Source: Burkholderia pseudomultivorans
GTDB lineage: Bacteria; Pseudomonadota; Gammaproteobacteria; Burkholderiales; Burkholderiaceae
Assembly (NCBI RefSeq): GCF_001718415.1
Contig: NZ_CP013378.1
Span: 1,426,001-1,490,000 of the forward strand
Direction of reading: 5' to 3'
DNA length: 64,000 nucleotides
Shown here: positions 49,777 through 63,022 of the stretch, in pieces
Layout: every line of letters begins with the position of its first letter
Numbering within the stretch: position 1 is the first letter of the stretch
The notes under the pieces: model-generated
The model's input: the letters and a program-made list of their open reading frames with translations, nothing else
Database searches by the model: none
What the model was told of the DNA's origin: nothing
Position numbers and translations under genes: made by a program

Positions 49777-51027
49777 GTGAAGTTCATCCACGCGGCAGAC
49801 ATTCATCTCGACAGCCCGCTGCACGGCCTGAGCGCGTATCCCGACGCGCCGGCCGCGCAGTTGCGCAACGCGTCCCGCGACGCGCTGCGGCAGCTCGTGG
49901 ATCGTGCGATCGAGGAGGAAGTCGCGTTTCTCGTGATCGCCGGCGACCTCTACGACGGCGACTGGAAAGATCACAACACGGGCATCTTCTTCAGCCAGCA
50001 GATGGGGCGCCTGCGCAAGGCCGGCATCCGCGCGTTCGTGCTGTGGGGCAACCACGATGCCGAGAGCGAGATGACGAAGAAGCTGACGCTGCCCGACAAC
50101 GTCACGGTATTCAATCATCGCAAGCCGGAAACGCATCGGCTGCCGGAATTCGACGTGGCGCTGCACGGACAGAGCTTCAAGGACAAGGCCGTCGTCGACA
50201 ATCTGGCGACCGCCTATCCGGATCCGGTGCCCGGCTGCTACAACATCGGCGTGCTGCACACGGCGCTCGAGGGTCACGCGGCGCATGCGAACTATGCGCC
50301 GTGCTCGCTCGCGGAACTGCACGCGAAAGGCTACGACTACTGGGCGCTCGGTCACGTGCACGAATTCCAGCAATGGTCGGGGCCGTCCACGGTGGTGTTT
50401 CCCGGCAACCTGCAGGGGCGGCATATCCGCGAGACGGGCCGGCGCGGCGCGGTGCTCGTCACCGTCGAGCAGGGCCGCACGCAGGTCGAGCGGCTGTACC
50501 TCGACGTACTGCGCTGGGAGGCCGTGTCGGTCGATGCGGCCGACTGCTTCACGATCGCCGATCTGTCCAGGAAGATCGGCCAGGCGCTGGAGGCGCTGCT
50601 GGCGGTCGACGGTCACGTGCCGCGCGCGGTGCGCGTGACGGTCACCGGGCGCACGCCCGCGCACGGCTTGTTCCTCGGTCGCGCGACGCAACTGCGCGCC
50701 GAGGTGCTGAACCAGATCGGCATCATCGGCAACGAGCGGCTGTGGCTCGAGAAAGTGAAGCTCGCGACCTCGGCCGCCGATCGGCCGCAGGGCGAGAGCG
50801 AGCAACTGGAGGCGCTGGAGGATCTGAAGCAGATCCTGGCCGAGGCCGCGCACGATCCGGATTTCCTCGCGCTGCTCGAACGCGACCTGAAGCCGTTTGT
50901 CGGCAAGGTGCGCAGCGACGTGAAGGAGGAGGTGCCGCTGCTGACGCTCGCGCGCGAAGGCGAGCTGACGGCGCTGGTACAGCAGGTCGGCCCGGCGCTG
51001 CTCGCGCGACTGGCGAGCGGGGAGTAA
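49777..51027 (+). CDS. SbcD/YhaO-like DNA repair metallophosphoesterase
   Basis: The 416-residue protein starts with GTG at 49777, with AGAGGA before it. It has the five phosphoesterase motifs of Mre11/SbcD: FIHAADIHLDSP, VIAGDLYDGDW, LWGNHDAESE, and YDYWALGHVHEFQ with the metal-binding histidines. A C-terminal extension (300-416) fits the YhaO subgroup. It would act as a manganese-dependent nuclease with the long ATPase encoded 3 bp downstream, processing DNA ends or structures. Confidence 0.9.
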   Translation: MKFIHAADIHLDSPLHGLSAYPDAPAAQLRNASRDALRQLVDRAIEEEVAFLVIAGDLYDGDWKDHNTGIFFSQQMGRLRKAGIRAFVLWGNHDAESEMTKKLTLPDNVTVFNHRKPETHRLPEFDVALHGQSFKDKAVVDNLATAYPDPVPGCYNIGVLHTALEGHAAHANYAPCSLAELHAKGYDYWALGHVHEFQQWSGPSTVVFPGNLQGRHIRETGRRGAVLVTVEQGRTQVERLYLDVLRWEAVSVDAADCFTIADLSRKIGQALEALLAVDGHVPRAVRVTVTGRTPAHGLFLGRATQLRAEVLNQIGIIGNERLWLEKVKLATSAADRPQGESEQLEALEDLKQILAEAAHDPDFLALLERDLKPFVGKVRSDVKEEVPLLTLAREGELTALVQQVGPALLARLASGE

Positions 51028-51030
51028 GCG

Positions 51031-54000
51031 ATGCGCATCAGTCAGCTCGATCTGATCAAGTACGGCAAGTTCACCGACGAGACGCTGCGCTTCCCGTCGT
51101 CCGGCCAGGATTTCCATGTGATCGTCGGGCCGAACGAGGCCGGCAAGTCGACGATTCGCACCGCCGTGTCCGAACTGCTGTTCGGGATGAAACTGCAGAC
51201 GCCGCTCGATTTCCTGCACAGCACGCCCGAACTGCGGATCGGCGGCGTGCTGGAGAGCGACGCGGGCGCGCTGGCGTTTCATCGCGCGCGCGGCCGCAGC
51301 CCGCTGCGCACGCCGGCCGACGACAAGCTGCCGGACGATTATCTTGCCGCCGTCCTCGACGGCGCGACGCGCGAATTCTTCGAGCAGATGTTCGGACTCG
51401 ATCACGGGCGGCTGGTCGACGGCGGACGGAGCATCCTCGATGCGTCCGACAAGCTCGGCCAGGTGCTGTTCGAATCGGCCGCCGGCGTCGGCCGTCTCGG
51501 GCCGGTGCGGGAGGAACTCGACGCGCGCGCGCTCGAGCTCTGGGCGCCGCGCCGCAGCGGCAGCGCGTTCGCGCAGGCCGAGACCTCGTTTACCGAAGCG
51601 GTGAGCGAACTGAAGGCGGTCCAGGTGCGCACGCGCGACTGGGTCGAGCGCAAGGAGGCGCGCGAAGCGGTCGAACAGGAGATCGAGCATGCGCGCGCGG
51701 AGCTGCGCCGGCTCGAATCGCTGCGCTCGAAGCTCGAACGCGTGCGGCGGCTTGCGCCGTACCTGAAGGAACTGACGGTCAAGGAATTGGCGCTTGCCGA
51801 ACTCGGCGCGGTCGTCGAGTTGCCGCCGACCGCCCACGCGGATCTGCTGAAGGCGCAGGGCGATCTCGCAGCCGAGCGCAAGGTGCTGGAGGCGCGCCGC
51901 GCCGATCTGCTCGCGAAACAGCAGGCGCGCGAGGCGATCGTCGCCGATGCCGACACGCTGGCGCGGGCGGCCGATATCGAGGCGCTCGACCAGTTGCGCG
52001 GCGCCTGCATGAACCATGCGCAGGATCTGCTGCTGCTCGGCGCAGAGGTCGGGCGGCACCTGTCGGCCGCCTTCGAAGCGGCATCGCAGCTCGGCTGGCC
52101 GACCGACGAGACGGCGCTGCGCGCGGCGTTGCCGAGCGCGCTGTCGCTGAAGACGGTCGCGAACCTGCTGCGCGAACACGGCGCGCTGCATCAGGCGCTG
52201 GCCGGCGCGCGCGAATCGCTCGACGAACGCACGCGCGAGTTCGAGCAGGCGCAGGAGCAGTTGACGAAGCTGGCGACGATCGACGTGCCGGAAGCGCTGC
52301 GCGCCGCGCTGGCCGAAGCGCAGGGCTTCCGCACCAGCGGCCCGCGCGAGCAGGCGCTCGAACGCGACATCGTCGCGGCCGAACGCGTCCTTGCCGACGC
52401 GCTCGATGCGCTCGGTCAATGGCGCCAGCCGGTCGAAGTGCTGCGTGCGCTCGACGTGCCGTCGGCAGCGCAGCTCGCGACGTGGCTGAAGGAAGAAAGC
52501 GAACGCGCGAGCGCGGCGGCGGCGGCGCGCGAGGCACGCGACGGTGCGCACGAAGAGCTCGAACGGCTCGAACTGCAGGAAAAGCATTTCGCGGAGAACC
52601 ACAAGGTCGTCACGACCGCGGAAGTGCTGGCCGCGCGCGCGCGTCGCGACGGCGCATGGGGCGAGGTCCGCAGCGGTGCCGTCGACGTCGCCACCGGCGC
52701 GCCGGCCGTCGATGCGGCGATTCGTCTCGCGGACGAACTCGTCGATGCGCAGCTCGGCGCCACGCAGGCGGCGGCGACGCTGCAGTCGCTGCGTCAGCAG
52801 GTCGAATCGGCGCGCGCGGTGCTGGCGCGCAGGCAGGCGGCGCTGGACGAGCGCGAGCGCGAACTGGCCGCGCACCGCGACGCGTGGCGCGACCGCGCGG
52901 CGGCGGCCGGCGTGGCGGGCATGCCGCTGGCGGCGATGAGCGACTGGCTCGCGAAGCGCGACGCGGCGTTCGTCGCGCAGGCCGGGCTCGAGCGCCAGCG
53001 TCACGAGTTCGACACGACCCGCGACGCGCGCATGCGTGCCGAGGCCGCATTGCGTGCGGCGCTGCGGGCCGTATCGCGCGGCGACGATGCCGACGGGCTG
53101 GCGGCGCTCGTCGCGACCGCCGAAGCGTTCGTGCAGTCGGCCGAAAAGGCCATCGCGCGCAAAGACAGTCTCGAAGACCGCGCGCGTGAAGCCGAGCGCG
53201 GCTGTGCAACGGCGCGTGCGCGTGCCGGTCAGGCGCAGGCGGCTTACGACGCATGGCACGCGCAGTGGCGCGACGCGCTGGCCGACGCGAAGCTCGCGCA
53301 AAGCGCGGTGACGCTGGCCGCGGCCGAGGGCGCGCTCGGCCTCGCGAATACGGTGACGACCGAGCTGGCCGCCGCCGACGCGCCGCGCAACCGGATCGCG
53401 ACGATGCGTGCGGAGCTGGCCGCGCTCGAGGCCGGCGCGCGGCGGCTTGCCGAAGCGCTGGCACCCGAATGGCTGACGATCGGCGACTGGCTGGAAGTGG
53501 CGCGCCGGCTGACGACGCGTCTGTCGGCCGCAACCGAAACCGCGCATGCGATCGAGCGCGCCGACGATGCGGTGCGCCAGGCCGATGCCAAGGTCGCGGA
53601 CGCGGCCGCCGCGGTCGCGGGTGCGGATGCACGCGTCCAGCCGCTGCTGCAACTGGCCGGCGTGGCGTCGATCGATGCGGCGCTCCCGCTCGCGGAACGC
53701 TCGGATCGTCATCGCGAGCTTCGGCGCGCGATCGACGCCGCGCAGGAAGCGCTGGTCCGCGATGGCGATGGCCTGTCGCAGGCGGCTGTCGAAGCCGAGG
53801 TCGCCGAACAGGACATCGCCGACGTGCCCGCACATCTCGAAGCGGTGAAGCAATCGCTGGACGATGTCGGCAGGCGGCTGAACACGCTCGCGCAGCAGCA
53901 GGTCGTCGCCGAGCAGGCATTCGGCGCGATCGACGGTCAGGCGAACGCGGCGGTGGCCGAGGCGAAGCGTCAGGAAGCGCTGGCGGCGATGGGCGACGCG

Positions 54001-54501
54001 GCCGAGCAGTATCTGGAGGCCGCCACCGCGAGCCGGCTGCTGAAGTGGGCGACGGACCGCTATCGCGACCAGAAGCAGGGGCCGATGCTCAGGCGGGCGG
54101 GCGAGATCTTCGCCGGCCTGACGCTGGGCGAATTCGCGCGGTTGACCGTCGATACCGAGCGGACGCCGCCCGCGCTGTATGCGCGGCGCACGCGCGGGAC
54201 GTCGGTCGAGGTGGCCGGGCTCAGCGAGGGGACGCGCGACCAGCTGTTCCTCGCGCTGCGGATCGCCGCGCTGGAGCTGCAACTCGCCAGCCGGACCGCG
54301 CTGCCGTTCGTCGCCGACGATCTGTTCATCAACTTCGACGATACGCGCGCGAAGGCGGGGCTTGAAGCGCTGCGCGATCTTTCGACGCGCACCCAGGTGC
54401 TGTTCCTGACGCACCACGATCATCTGCTGCCGCTGGTGACGGAGGTGTTCGGCGCGCAGGTCAACGTGGTCGCGCTGCAGCGCGACGCTGCTGCGGCGTG
54501 A
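51031..54501 (+). CDS. SbcC/Rad50-like AAA ATPase (YhaN type)
   Basis: The 1156-residue protein has an N-terminal Walker A GPNEAGKSTIRTAVSELLFG and an ATP-binding half, a very long Ala/Glu/Arg-rich coiled coil from about residue 180 to 1000, and a C-terminal half with signature-like LSEGTRDQLFLALRIAALELQL and Walker B LPFVADDLFINFDD. That is the SMC-like plan of Rad50/SbcC, here in the YhaN subgroup. It pairs with the nuclease gene 3 bp upstream. A zinc-hook CxxC is not evident in the middle of the coil. Confidence 0.9.
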   Translation: MRISQLDLIKYGKFTDETLRFPSSGQDFHVIVGPNEAGKSTIRTAVSELLFGMKLQTPLDFLHSTPELRIGGVLESDAGALAFHRARGRSPLRTPADDKLPDDYLAAVLDGATREFFEQMFGLDHGRLVDGGRSILDASDKLGQVLFESAAGVGRLGPVREELDARALELWAPRRSGSAFAQAETSFTEAVSELKAVQVRTRDWVERKEAREAVEQEIEHARAELRRLESLRSKLERVRRLAPYLKELTVKELALAELGAVVELPPTAHADLLKAQGDLAAERKVLEARRADLLAKQQAREAIVADADTLARAADIEALDQLRGACMNHAQDLLLLGAEVGRHLSAAFEAASQLGWPTDETALRAALPSALSLKTVANLLREHGALHQALAGARESLDERTREFEQAQEQLTKLATIDVPEALRAALAEAQGFRTSGPREQALERDIVAAERVLADALDALGQWRQPVEVLRALDVPSAAQLATWLKEESERASAAAAAREARDGAHEELERLELQEKHFAENHKVVTTAEVLAARARRDGAWGEVRSGAVDVATGAPAVDAAIRLADELVDAQLGATQAAATLQSLRQQVESARAVLARRQAALDERERELAAHRDAWRDRAAAAGVAGMPLAAMSDWLAKRDAAFVAQAGLERQRHEFDTTRDARMRAEAALRAALRAVSRGDDADGLAALVATAEAFVQSAEKAIARKDSLEDRAREAERGCATARARAGQAQAAYDAWHAQWRDALADAKLAQSAVTLAAAEGALGLANTVTTELAAADAPRNRIATMRAELAALEAGARRLAEALAPEWLTIGDWLEVARRLTTRLSAATETAHAIERADDAVRQADAKVADAAAAVAGADARVQPLLQLAGVASIDAALPLAERSDRHRELRRAIDAAQEALVRDGDGLSQAAVEAEVAEQDIADVPAHLEAVKQSLDDVGRRLNTLAQQQVVAEQAFGAIDGQANAAVAEAKRQEALAAMGDAAEQYLEAATASRLLKWATDRYRDQKQGPMLRRAGEIFAGLTLGEFARLTVDTERTPPALYARRTRGTSVEVAGLSEGTRDQLFLALRIAALELQLASRTALPFVADDLFINFDDTRAKAGLEALRDLSTRTQVLFLTHHDHLLPLVTEVFGAQVNVVALQRDAAAA

Positions 54502-54620
54502 TGGAAGGCGGGTCGGTATTCCTGCGTACGGGAGCGGTCATCGCAGGCAGGTAGTATGGCGGGTCCGAGATGCACGCGGCCGGCGGTCCGGTCGCGGGTC
54601 GAGCCACACGAGGGAGTGTC

Positions 54621-55145
54621 ATGAACAAGCTGGTAGCCGCCATCGCGTTCGCGGCGGACAGGCATCGCAATCAGCGGCGCAAGGACGCGGACGCCTCGCC
54701 GTACATCAACCATCCGATCGCGCTCGCCGACGTGCTGGCCAACGAGGCCGGCATCGAGGACGAGCGCGTGATCGTCGCCGCGGTGCTGCACGACACGATC
54801 GAGGACACGGAGACGACCGAGCAGGAATTGCTGCGGCTGTTCGGCAAGGACGTCGCGGACATCGTGATGGAGGTGACCGACGACAAGTCGTTGCCGAAGG
54901 ACGAGCGCAAGCGCCTGCAGGTCGAGCACGCGGCGCAGATCAGTCGGCGCGCGAAGCTCGTGAAGCTGGCCGACAAGATCTGCAACCTGCGCGACATCGC
55001 ACGGCATCCGCCCGCGGACTGGCCGCTCGAGCGCAGGCAGGCGTATTTCGACTGGGCGAAGTCGGTGGTCGACCGGATGCGCGGCGTGCATCCCGGCCTC
55101 GAGGCGATCTTCGATACCGCGTACAACGCGCGGCCGGCGGAGTAG
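54621..55145 (+). CDS. MESH1-like HD hydrolase (RelA/SpoT hydrolase-domain homolog)
   Basis: The 174-residue protein is a stand-alone SpoT-type HD domain: HRNQRRKDADASPYINHP with His31, AAVLHDTIEDTETT with His57-Asp58 and Glu61-Asp62, VTDDKSLPKDERKRLQVEHA, and the late LVKLADKICNLRD with Asp118, matching MESH1 position by position. No synthetase or regulatory domain is present. Known members hydrolyse (p)ppGpp or NADPH. The gene is preceded by GAGGGAGTG and followed within 2 bp by the DUF429 gene. Confidence 0.88.
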   Translation: MNKLVAAIAFAADRHRNQRRKDADASPYINHPIALADVLANEAGIEDERVIVAAVLHDTIEDTETTEQELLRLFGKDVADIVMEVTDDKSLPKDERKRLQVEHAAQISRRAKLVKLADKICNLRDIARHPPADWPLERRQAYFDWAKSVVDRMRGVHPGLEAIFDTAYNARPAE

Positions 55146-55147
55146 CC

Positions 55148-55858
55148 GTGATGCGCTCGGCTCGATCGTCGGCAAGCGGCGCGCATCGCGGTCGCGAGCG
55201 CGCGGTGCAGCCGTGCGCGGTCGCGGGTGTCGATGTCGGCGGCGACCGCAAGCTGTGCGATCTCGTGATCCTGCGCGGCTCGACCGTCGTGCGCCACGAG
55301 GAACGGATCGCACCGGAAGCGCTGCCTGCGCTGTGCGTCGAGCACGATGTCGTGGCCGTCGGCGTCGATGCGCCGAGTTGCTGGTGGAGCGGGGGCGGAC
55401 GCCGTCCGGCCGAACAGGCGCTCGCCCGCGAACGGATTTCGTGCTTTCCGACGCCGACGCAGCAGCAGGCGATGGCGAGCGTGTCGGGTTTCTTCGACTG
55501 GATGTTCATCGGCGAGCGCGTCTATCGCGCGCTTGCGCCGGCGTATCCGCTGCTGACCGGCGCGCGCTATGCGGGCGGTCGCGTGAGCTTCGAAACCTAT
55601 CCGTATGCGATCACCTGTGCGTTGCTCGGTCGGACGGTCGCGTCGGCGAAGCTGAAGCGGATCCAGCGTCGGCAACTCCTGGAGAAACTGGGGATCGACG
55701 TGTCGATGCTGCAATCGGTCGATGCACGGGACGCGACGCTGTGTGCATTGACCGCCCGGTTCGTGATCGACGGGAACGCGCACGCATACGGTGCGGAGGA
55801 CGGCGGATATATTCGTGTGCCGATCGTGAACGAGTCGGTCGTTCTCGATGCGCTGTAG
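55148..55858 (+). CDS. DUF429 family protein
   Basis: The 236-residue protein starts at GTG 55148 (or the next codon, ATG 55151). After an Arg-rich N-terminal tail it has AGVDVGGDRKLCDLVIL, VVAVGVDAPSCWW, and SFETYPYAITCALLG, the RNase-H-like DUF429 pattern with acidic residues at the expected metal positions. Function of the family is not settled. It follows the MESH1-like gene by 2 bp, suggesting co-expression. Confidence 0.85.
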   Translation: MMRSARSSASGAHRGRERAVQPCAVAGVDVGGDRKLCDLVILRGSTVVRHEERIAPEALPALCVEHDVVAVGVDAPSCWWSGGGRRPAEQALARERISCFPTPTQQQAMASVSGFFDWMFIGERVYRALAPAYPLLTGARYAGGRVSFETYPYAITCALLGRTVASAKLKRIQRRQLLEKLGIDVSMLQSVDARDATLCALTARFVIDGNAHAYGAEDGGYIRVPIVNESVVLDAL

Positions 55859-55920
55859 TGTCGTCGCGGGACGGTGAGCTTTTTCGGGAGGCGCAGGGAT
55901 GGCCTCCCGATGCGTGTGCG

Positions 55921-56358
55921 TCAGTCTTCGAGGATGGATGGCGGGACGTTGTCGAGATCGCAGTCGTACGCCTGATCGAAGTAGTCTTCCGCATCGTTGA
56001 TCATCACGACCGCGACGTCGATCAGTTCGTCGAGGCGCTGCAGCAGCGATTCGCGCCACTCGTCGTCTTCTTCGCGCTCGGGCGTCTTGTCGAGCTGCTC
56101 GATGATCGAGTCGGCGGTCTGCAGGAACGGAATCGCCTGCTGGTAGTTTTCGATCGAGACCATCGCGGCGTTGCGCGCGCCGACGAGCCGTTCTCGGTGC
56201 TCGTCCGCGAGTTCGGATTCACCGCTGATGCGGGGCAGTACATCCGAGATGCGCTGCAGCAGCGGCGGGACCTGTTCTTCGAGCACGGTGGCGCGTTGGC
56301 GCAGGGCTACGTATTCGGCGCGAAGGTCGGCGTCGCCGGATTGAGTGGTGCTGTCCAT
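55921..56358 (-). CDS. Acidic helical hypothetical protein
   Basis: I do not recognise this 145-residue protein. It is acidic (many Asp/Glu), almost wholly helical by composition, with a possible coiled coil at 10-60 (LRAEYVALRQRATVLEEQVPPLLQRI) and a C-terminal VVMINDAEDYFDQAYDCDLDNVP. The start at 56358 omits an unconserved 19-codon extension. It converges with the DUF429 gene and lies divergent from the rRNA operon, whose promoter is 327 bp away. Codon use fits its neighbours. Confidence 0.65.
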   Translation of the reverse strand: MDSTTQSGDADLRAEYVALRQRATVLEEQVPPLLQRISDVLPRISGESELADEHRERLVGARNAAMVSIENYQQAIPFLQTADSIIEQLDKTPEREEDDEWRESLLQRLDELIDVAVVMINDAEDYFDQAYDCDLDNVPPSILED

Positions 56359-56684
56359 CGTCGATATCAGTGCGTAGTGCGATCGCGGCATGATACTCGA
56401 CGGCGGGCGATGCATCGTTTGTTCCGAACATTGCGGCGGCGGGGCGGCTGCTTCGTGCGCTCTTATATATATGGAAGGGGCCGGTATCCAGCGCGGGGTG
56501 CTTCAAACTATTTTCACAAACCCCTTGCGCGATTGGCTGCGGGTGCCTAGAATCACGCCTCTTTCGCGCTGACGGCAACGCGGCGCGGAAGGGGAAGCGG
56601 AGTCGGCGGTGTGCTGCAGTGGGGGCGCGCTGGCGACGAAGGAAGAAGAACCCCGCAGTCGCAACGCTGAGTAGCAAAAAGTTG
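56359..56684. other. Upstream region of the rRNA operon, no gene seen
   Basis: AT content rises here (TCTTATATATATGG near 56460). Small open frames overlap the rRNA promoter and are not supported. The A-rich stretch just before 56685 (GTAGCAAAAAG) may act as an UP element. Confidence 0.5.
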
Positions 56685-56713
56685 TTGACGCGCTGCGAAA
56701 CACGGTTCATAAT
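56685..56713 (+). promoter_or_regulatory. rRNA operon promoter
   Basis: TTGACG (5/6) and CATAAT (5/6) are separated by exactly 17 bp and followed by a GC-rich discriminator (CTCGCT), typical of stringently controlled rrn promoters. It lies about 248 bp before the 16S gene. Confidence 0.8.
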
Positions 56714-56772
56714 CTCGCTTCTCTGCTGCTGAAAACGCAGCGCTGCTGGAAGGCCCGATGCCTCTCGCAGAA

Positions 56773-56781
56773 TGCTCTTTA
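56773..56781 (+). promoter_or_regulatory. boxA antitermination element (leader)
   Basis: TGCTCTTTA matches the boxA consensus to which NusB-S10 binds in rRNA leaders. Confidence 0.85.
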
Positions 56782-56960
56782 AAAACTAACAGCCGATAAG
56801 TGTGGGCGCTTGATGTGAGCGAGACCCGATCCTCGGATCGGGATAGCAAAAGTATCAAGAGTCTCACACTAAAGTAAGTCAGGTTTATGAAGTAATTCAT
56901 AACCTGTCAGCTTTGAGTGAGCGACCGGTTTCTAACGAAACCGAAAACAGTAACAGGTTT

Positions 56961-58493
<1,533 letters not shown>

Positions 58494-58555
58494 CCAGAGC
58501 TAGCTCGCCAGGTTGAGCGCTCACGCTTATCGGCTGTAAATCAAGACAGACTCAG

Positions 58556-58632
58556 GGGTCTGTAGCTCAGTCGGTTAGAGCACCGTCTTGATAAGGCGGG
58601 GGTCGTTGGTTCGAATCCAACCAGACCCACCA
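58556..58632 (+). tRNA. tRNA-Ile (GAT)
   Basis: The 77-base cloverleaf has acceptor GGGTCTG paired with CAGACCC, D-arm TAGCTCAGTCGGTTAGAGCA, anticodon loop CTTGATAAG with anticodon GAT, and T-arm GGTTCGAATCC, with encoded CCA. It is the usual first spacer tRNA of rRNA operons. Confidence 0.97.
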
Positions 58633-58670
58633 AGTTGTCTGGCGTGAAGAAACCTGGGGCGTCTCTGTAT

Positions 58671-58746
58671 GGGGGCATAGCTCAGCTGGGAGAGCACCTG
58701 CTTTGCAAGCAGGGGGTCGTCGGTTCGATCCCGTCTGCCTCCACCA
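58671..58746 (+). tRNA. tRNA-Ala (TGC)
   Basis: The 76-base cloverleaf has acceptor GGGGGCA paired with TGCCTCC (one G-U), anticodon loop CTTTGCAAG with anticodon TGC, T-arm CGGTTCGATCCCG and encoded CCA. It follows tRNA-Ile in the 16S-23S spacer. Confidence 0.97.
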
Positions 58747-58841
58747 ATCTTCAATGCGAAGTGCTTGGTTCGAAAGCGAACCGAGGATTTGGCATTGGCG
58801 ATTGAGCCAGTCAGAGTGATGCAGGAAACTGTATCGGCTGT

Positions 58842-58850
58842 CGTTCTTTA
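58842..58850 (+). promoter_or_regulatory. boxA element in the 16S-23S spacer
   Basis: CGTTCTTTA followed by ACA resembles the boxA copy normally found ahead of 23S genes. Confidence 0.6.
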
Positions 58851-59039
58851 ACAATCTGGAAGAAGTAAGTAATTTGGATAGCGGAAGCGTCTTTGAGATG
58901 GACGTGGAAACTATCCGGGTTGTGATTGTATCGATGTATCTCAAGATGATTCGAACTTCATTGTTCGACTCTAATTGGAATACGGCACAACGCGAGAACT
59001 CAACCTGTAGCGACTGTCGATGAGACAGACTCGTTATAG

Positions 59040-61919
<2,880 letters not shown>

Positions 61920-62103
61920 ATAACAAGTCTGTCTCGATAGCCGTTAGCGCTTCAGCGCTTACGGATATCGAGCGTCGAGTGCGAGGCACTCGACGTACTG
62001 CGGTTGAAGTACCGCGTATGTGTGAGATACAACCTCACAACCCAACCAAATTACTGCTTCTTCCAAGATTGGTTGCGCTGCGAAGCAACGCAACAACCCT
62101 CTT

Positions 62104-62217
62104 TGCCTGATGACCATAGCGAGTCGGTCCCACCCCTTCCCATCCCGAACAGGACCGTGAAACGACTCCACGCCGATGATAGTGCGGATTCCCGTGTGAA
62201 AGTAGGTAATCGTCAGG
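62104..62217 (+). rRNA. 5S ribosomal RNA
   Basis: TGCCTGATGACCATAGCGAG at the start pairs with the end GTCAGGCT; the interior CCCATCCCGAACAGGACCGT is the conserved loop region. Length of about 114 bases is normal. Confidence 0.96.
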
Positions 62218-62230
62218 CTCCCTAAGCCAG

Positions 62231-62260
62231 AAACCCCCGCCCGATCAGGCGGGGGTTTTT
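62231..62260 (+). terminator. rRNA operon terminator
   Basis: AAACCCCCGCC and GGCGGGGGTTT pair over 11 bp around the loop CGATCA, followed by a T run, 14 bp after 5S. Confidence 0.95.
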
Positions 62261-62696
62261 GCATTTGCGGGGCGGAAATGGGCGCAGTCAGCGCTCCGCC
62301 AGAACCATGGACTTTCCTCGCTCTGTGTCCGTCTTGGCCGATTGCGACTTGTCCGAGCCTCGCTGATCTTCCCCGAATCACAATCCAATTCAGTACCGAT
62401 ACCGGTTTCCGACCGGAATCGCCTCGTCTTGCCAATCCTGCTAACCCCGTAACGCTCGGCCAACGATTTTTCCGGGGCGCAGCTGCCGAATCGACTTGCG
62501 GGCGTCCTGCAGGGCATCCTTGGCAGGTGGTGATGCCTGCGCGACATCCCGCCGGGAGTCTTCCAGTTGCGTCTGCGAAGTCAGTACCGGTCGACCGCTG
62601 CGCCACGCCTGGATTGCCCACATCGGCGAAGATGCCGTGCCGCCAAAGCAATCGCGCCCGTCGCCGGCAACGCGAGATATCTCTGGCGCCGGTGCC
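62261..62696. other. Region between rRNA operon and insertion element
   Basis: A plus-strand frame (62278-62703) and a minus-strand frame (62441-62623, ending RKSIRQLRPGKIVGRALRG) are open but carry no motif or ribosome site. The minus-strand frame could be the tail of a gene broken by the insertion element, but this is weak. Confidence 0.4.
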
Positions 62697-62761
62697 GGTC
62701 TGACCTGCTCCCCGCGTTTAGTACGGTGACGGTGTAGAGTCCGTTCCAGAGAGGAACGGCA

Positions 62762-63022
62762 ATGAAAAAGCGATTCACCGAAGAACAGATCATCGGCATC
62801 TTGAAGGAAGCCGAGGCTGGCCTGAAGCCGGCGGAGCTGTGTCGCAAGTACGGCATCTCGGAAGCGACCTACTACAACTGGAAAGCGAAGTTCGGCGGGA
62901 TGACGGTCTCCGAAGCTCAGCGCCTGAAGGAACTGGAGCAGGAGAACAGCAAGCTCAAGCGACTGTTAGCCGAATCGATGCTCGACAACGCCGCGCTGAA
63001 GGACCTGCTGGCTCGAAAGTAG
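62762..63022 (+). CDS. IS3-family transposase OrfA
   Basis: The 86-residue protein begins MKKRFTEEQIIGILKEAEAG, with helix-turn-helix KPAELCRKYGISEATYYNWKAKFGG and a C-terminal leucine-zipper-like stretch (LKELEQENSKLKRLLAESML). It binds the terminal repeats. Its last codons CGA AAG TAG offer an A-AAG slip site for a -1 shift into OrfB. Confidence 0.95.
   Translation: MKKRFTEEQIIGILKEAEAGLKPAELCRKYGISEATYYNWKAKFGGMTVSEAQRLKELEQENSKLKRLLAESMLDNAALKDLLARK

Noticed and set aside
49759..54423. A minus-strand open frame of 1554 codons opposite the YhaO/YhaN-like genes
   Set aside because: It lies wholly antisense to two well-supported genes, is Arg/Gln/His-rich with no motif, and arises from GC-rich codon use on the other strand.
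62278..62703. Open frame of 141 codons after the rRNA terminator
   Set aside because: Pro/Ala/Arg-rich, no ribosome site, overlaps the left end of the insertion element.
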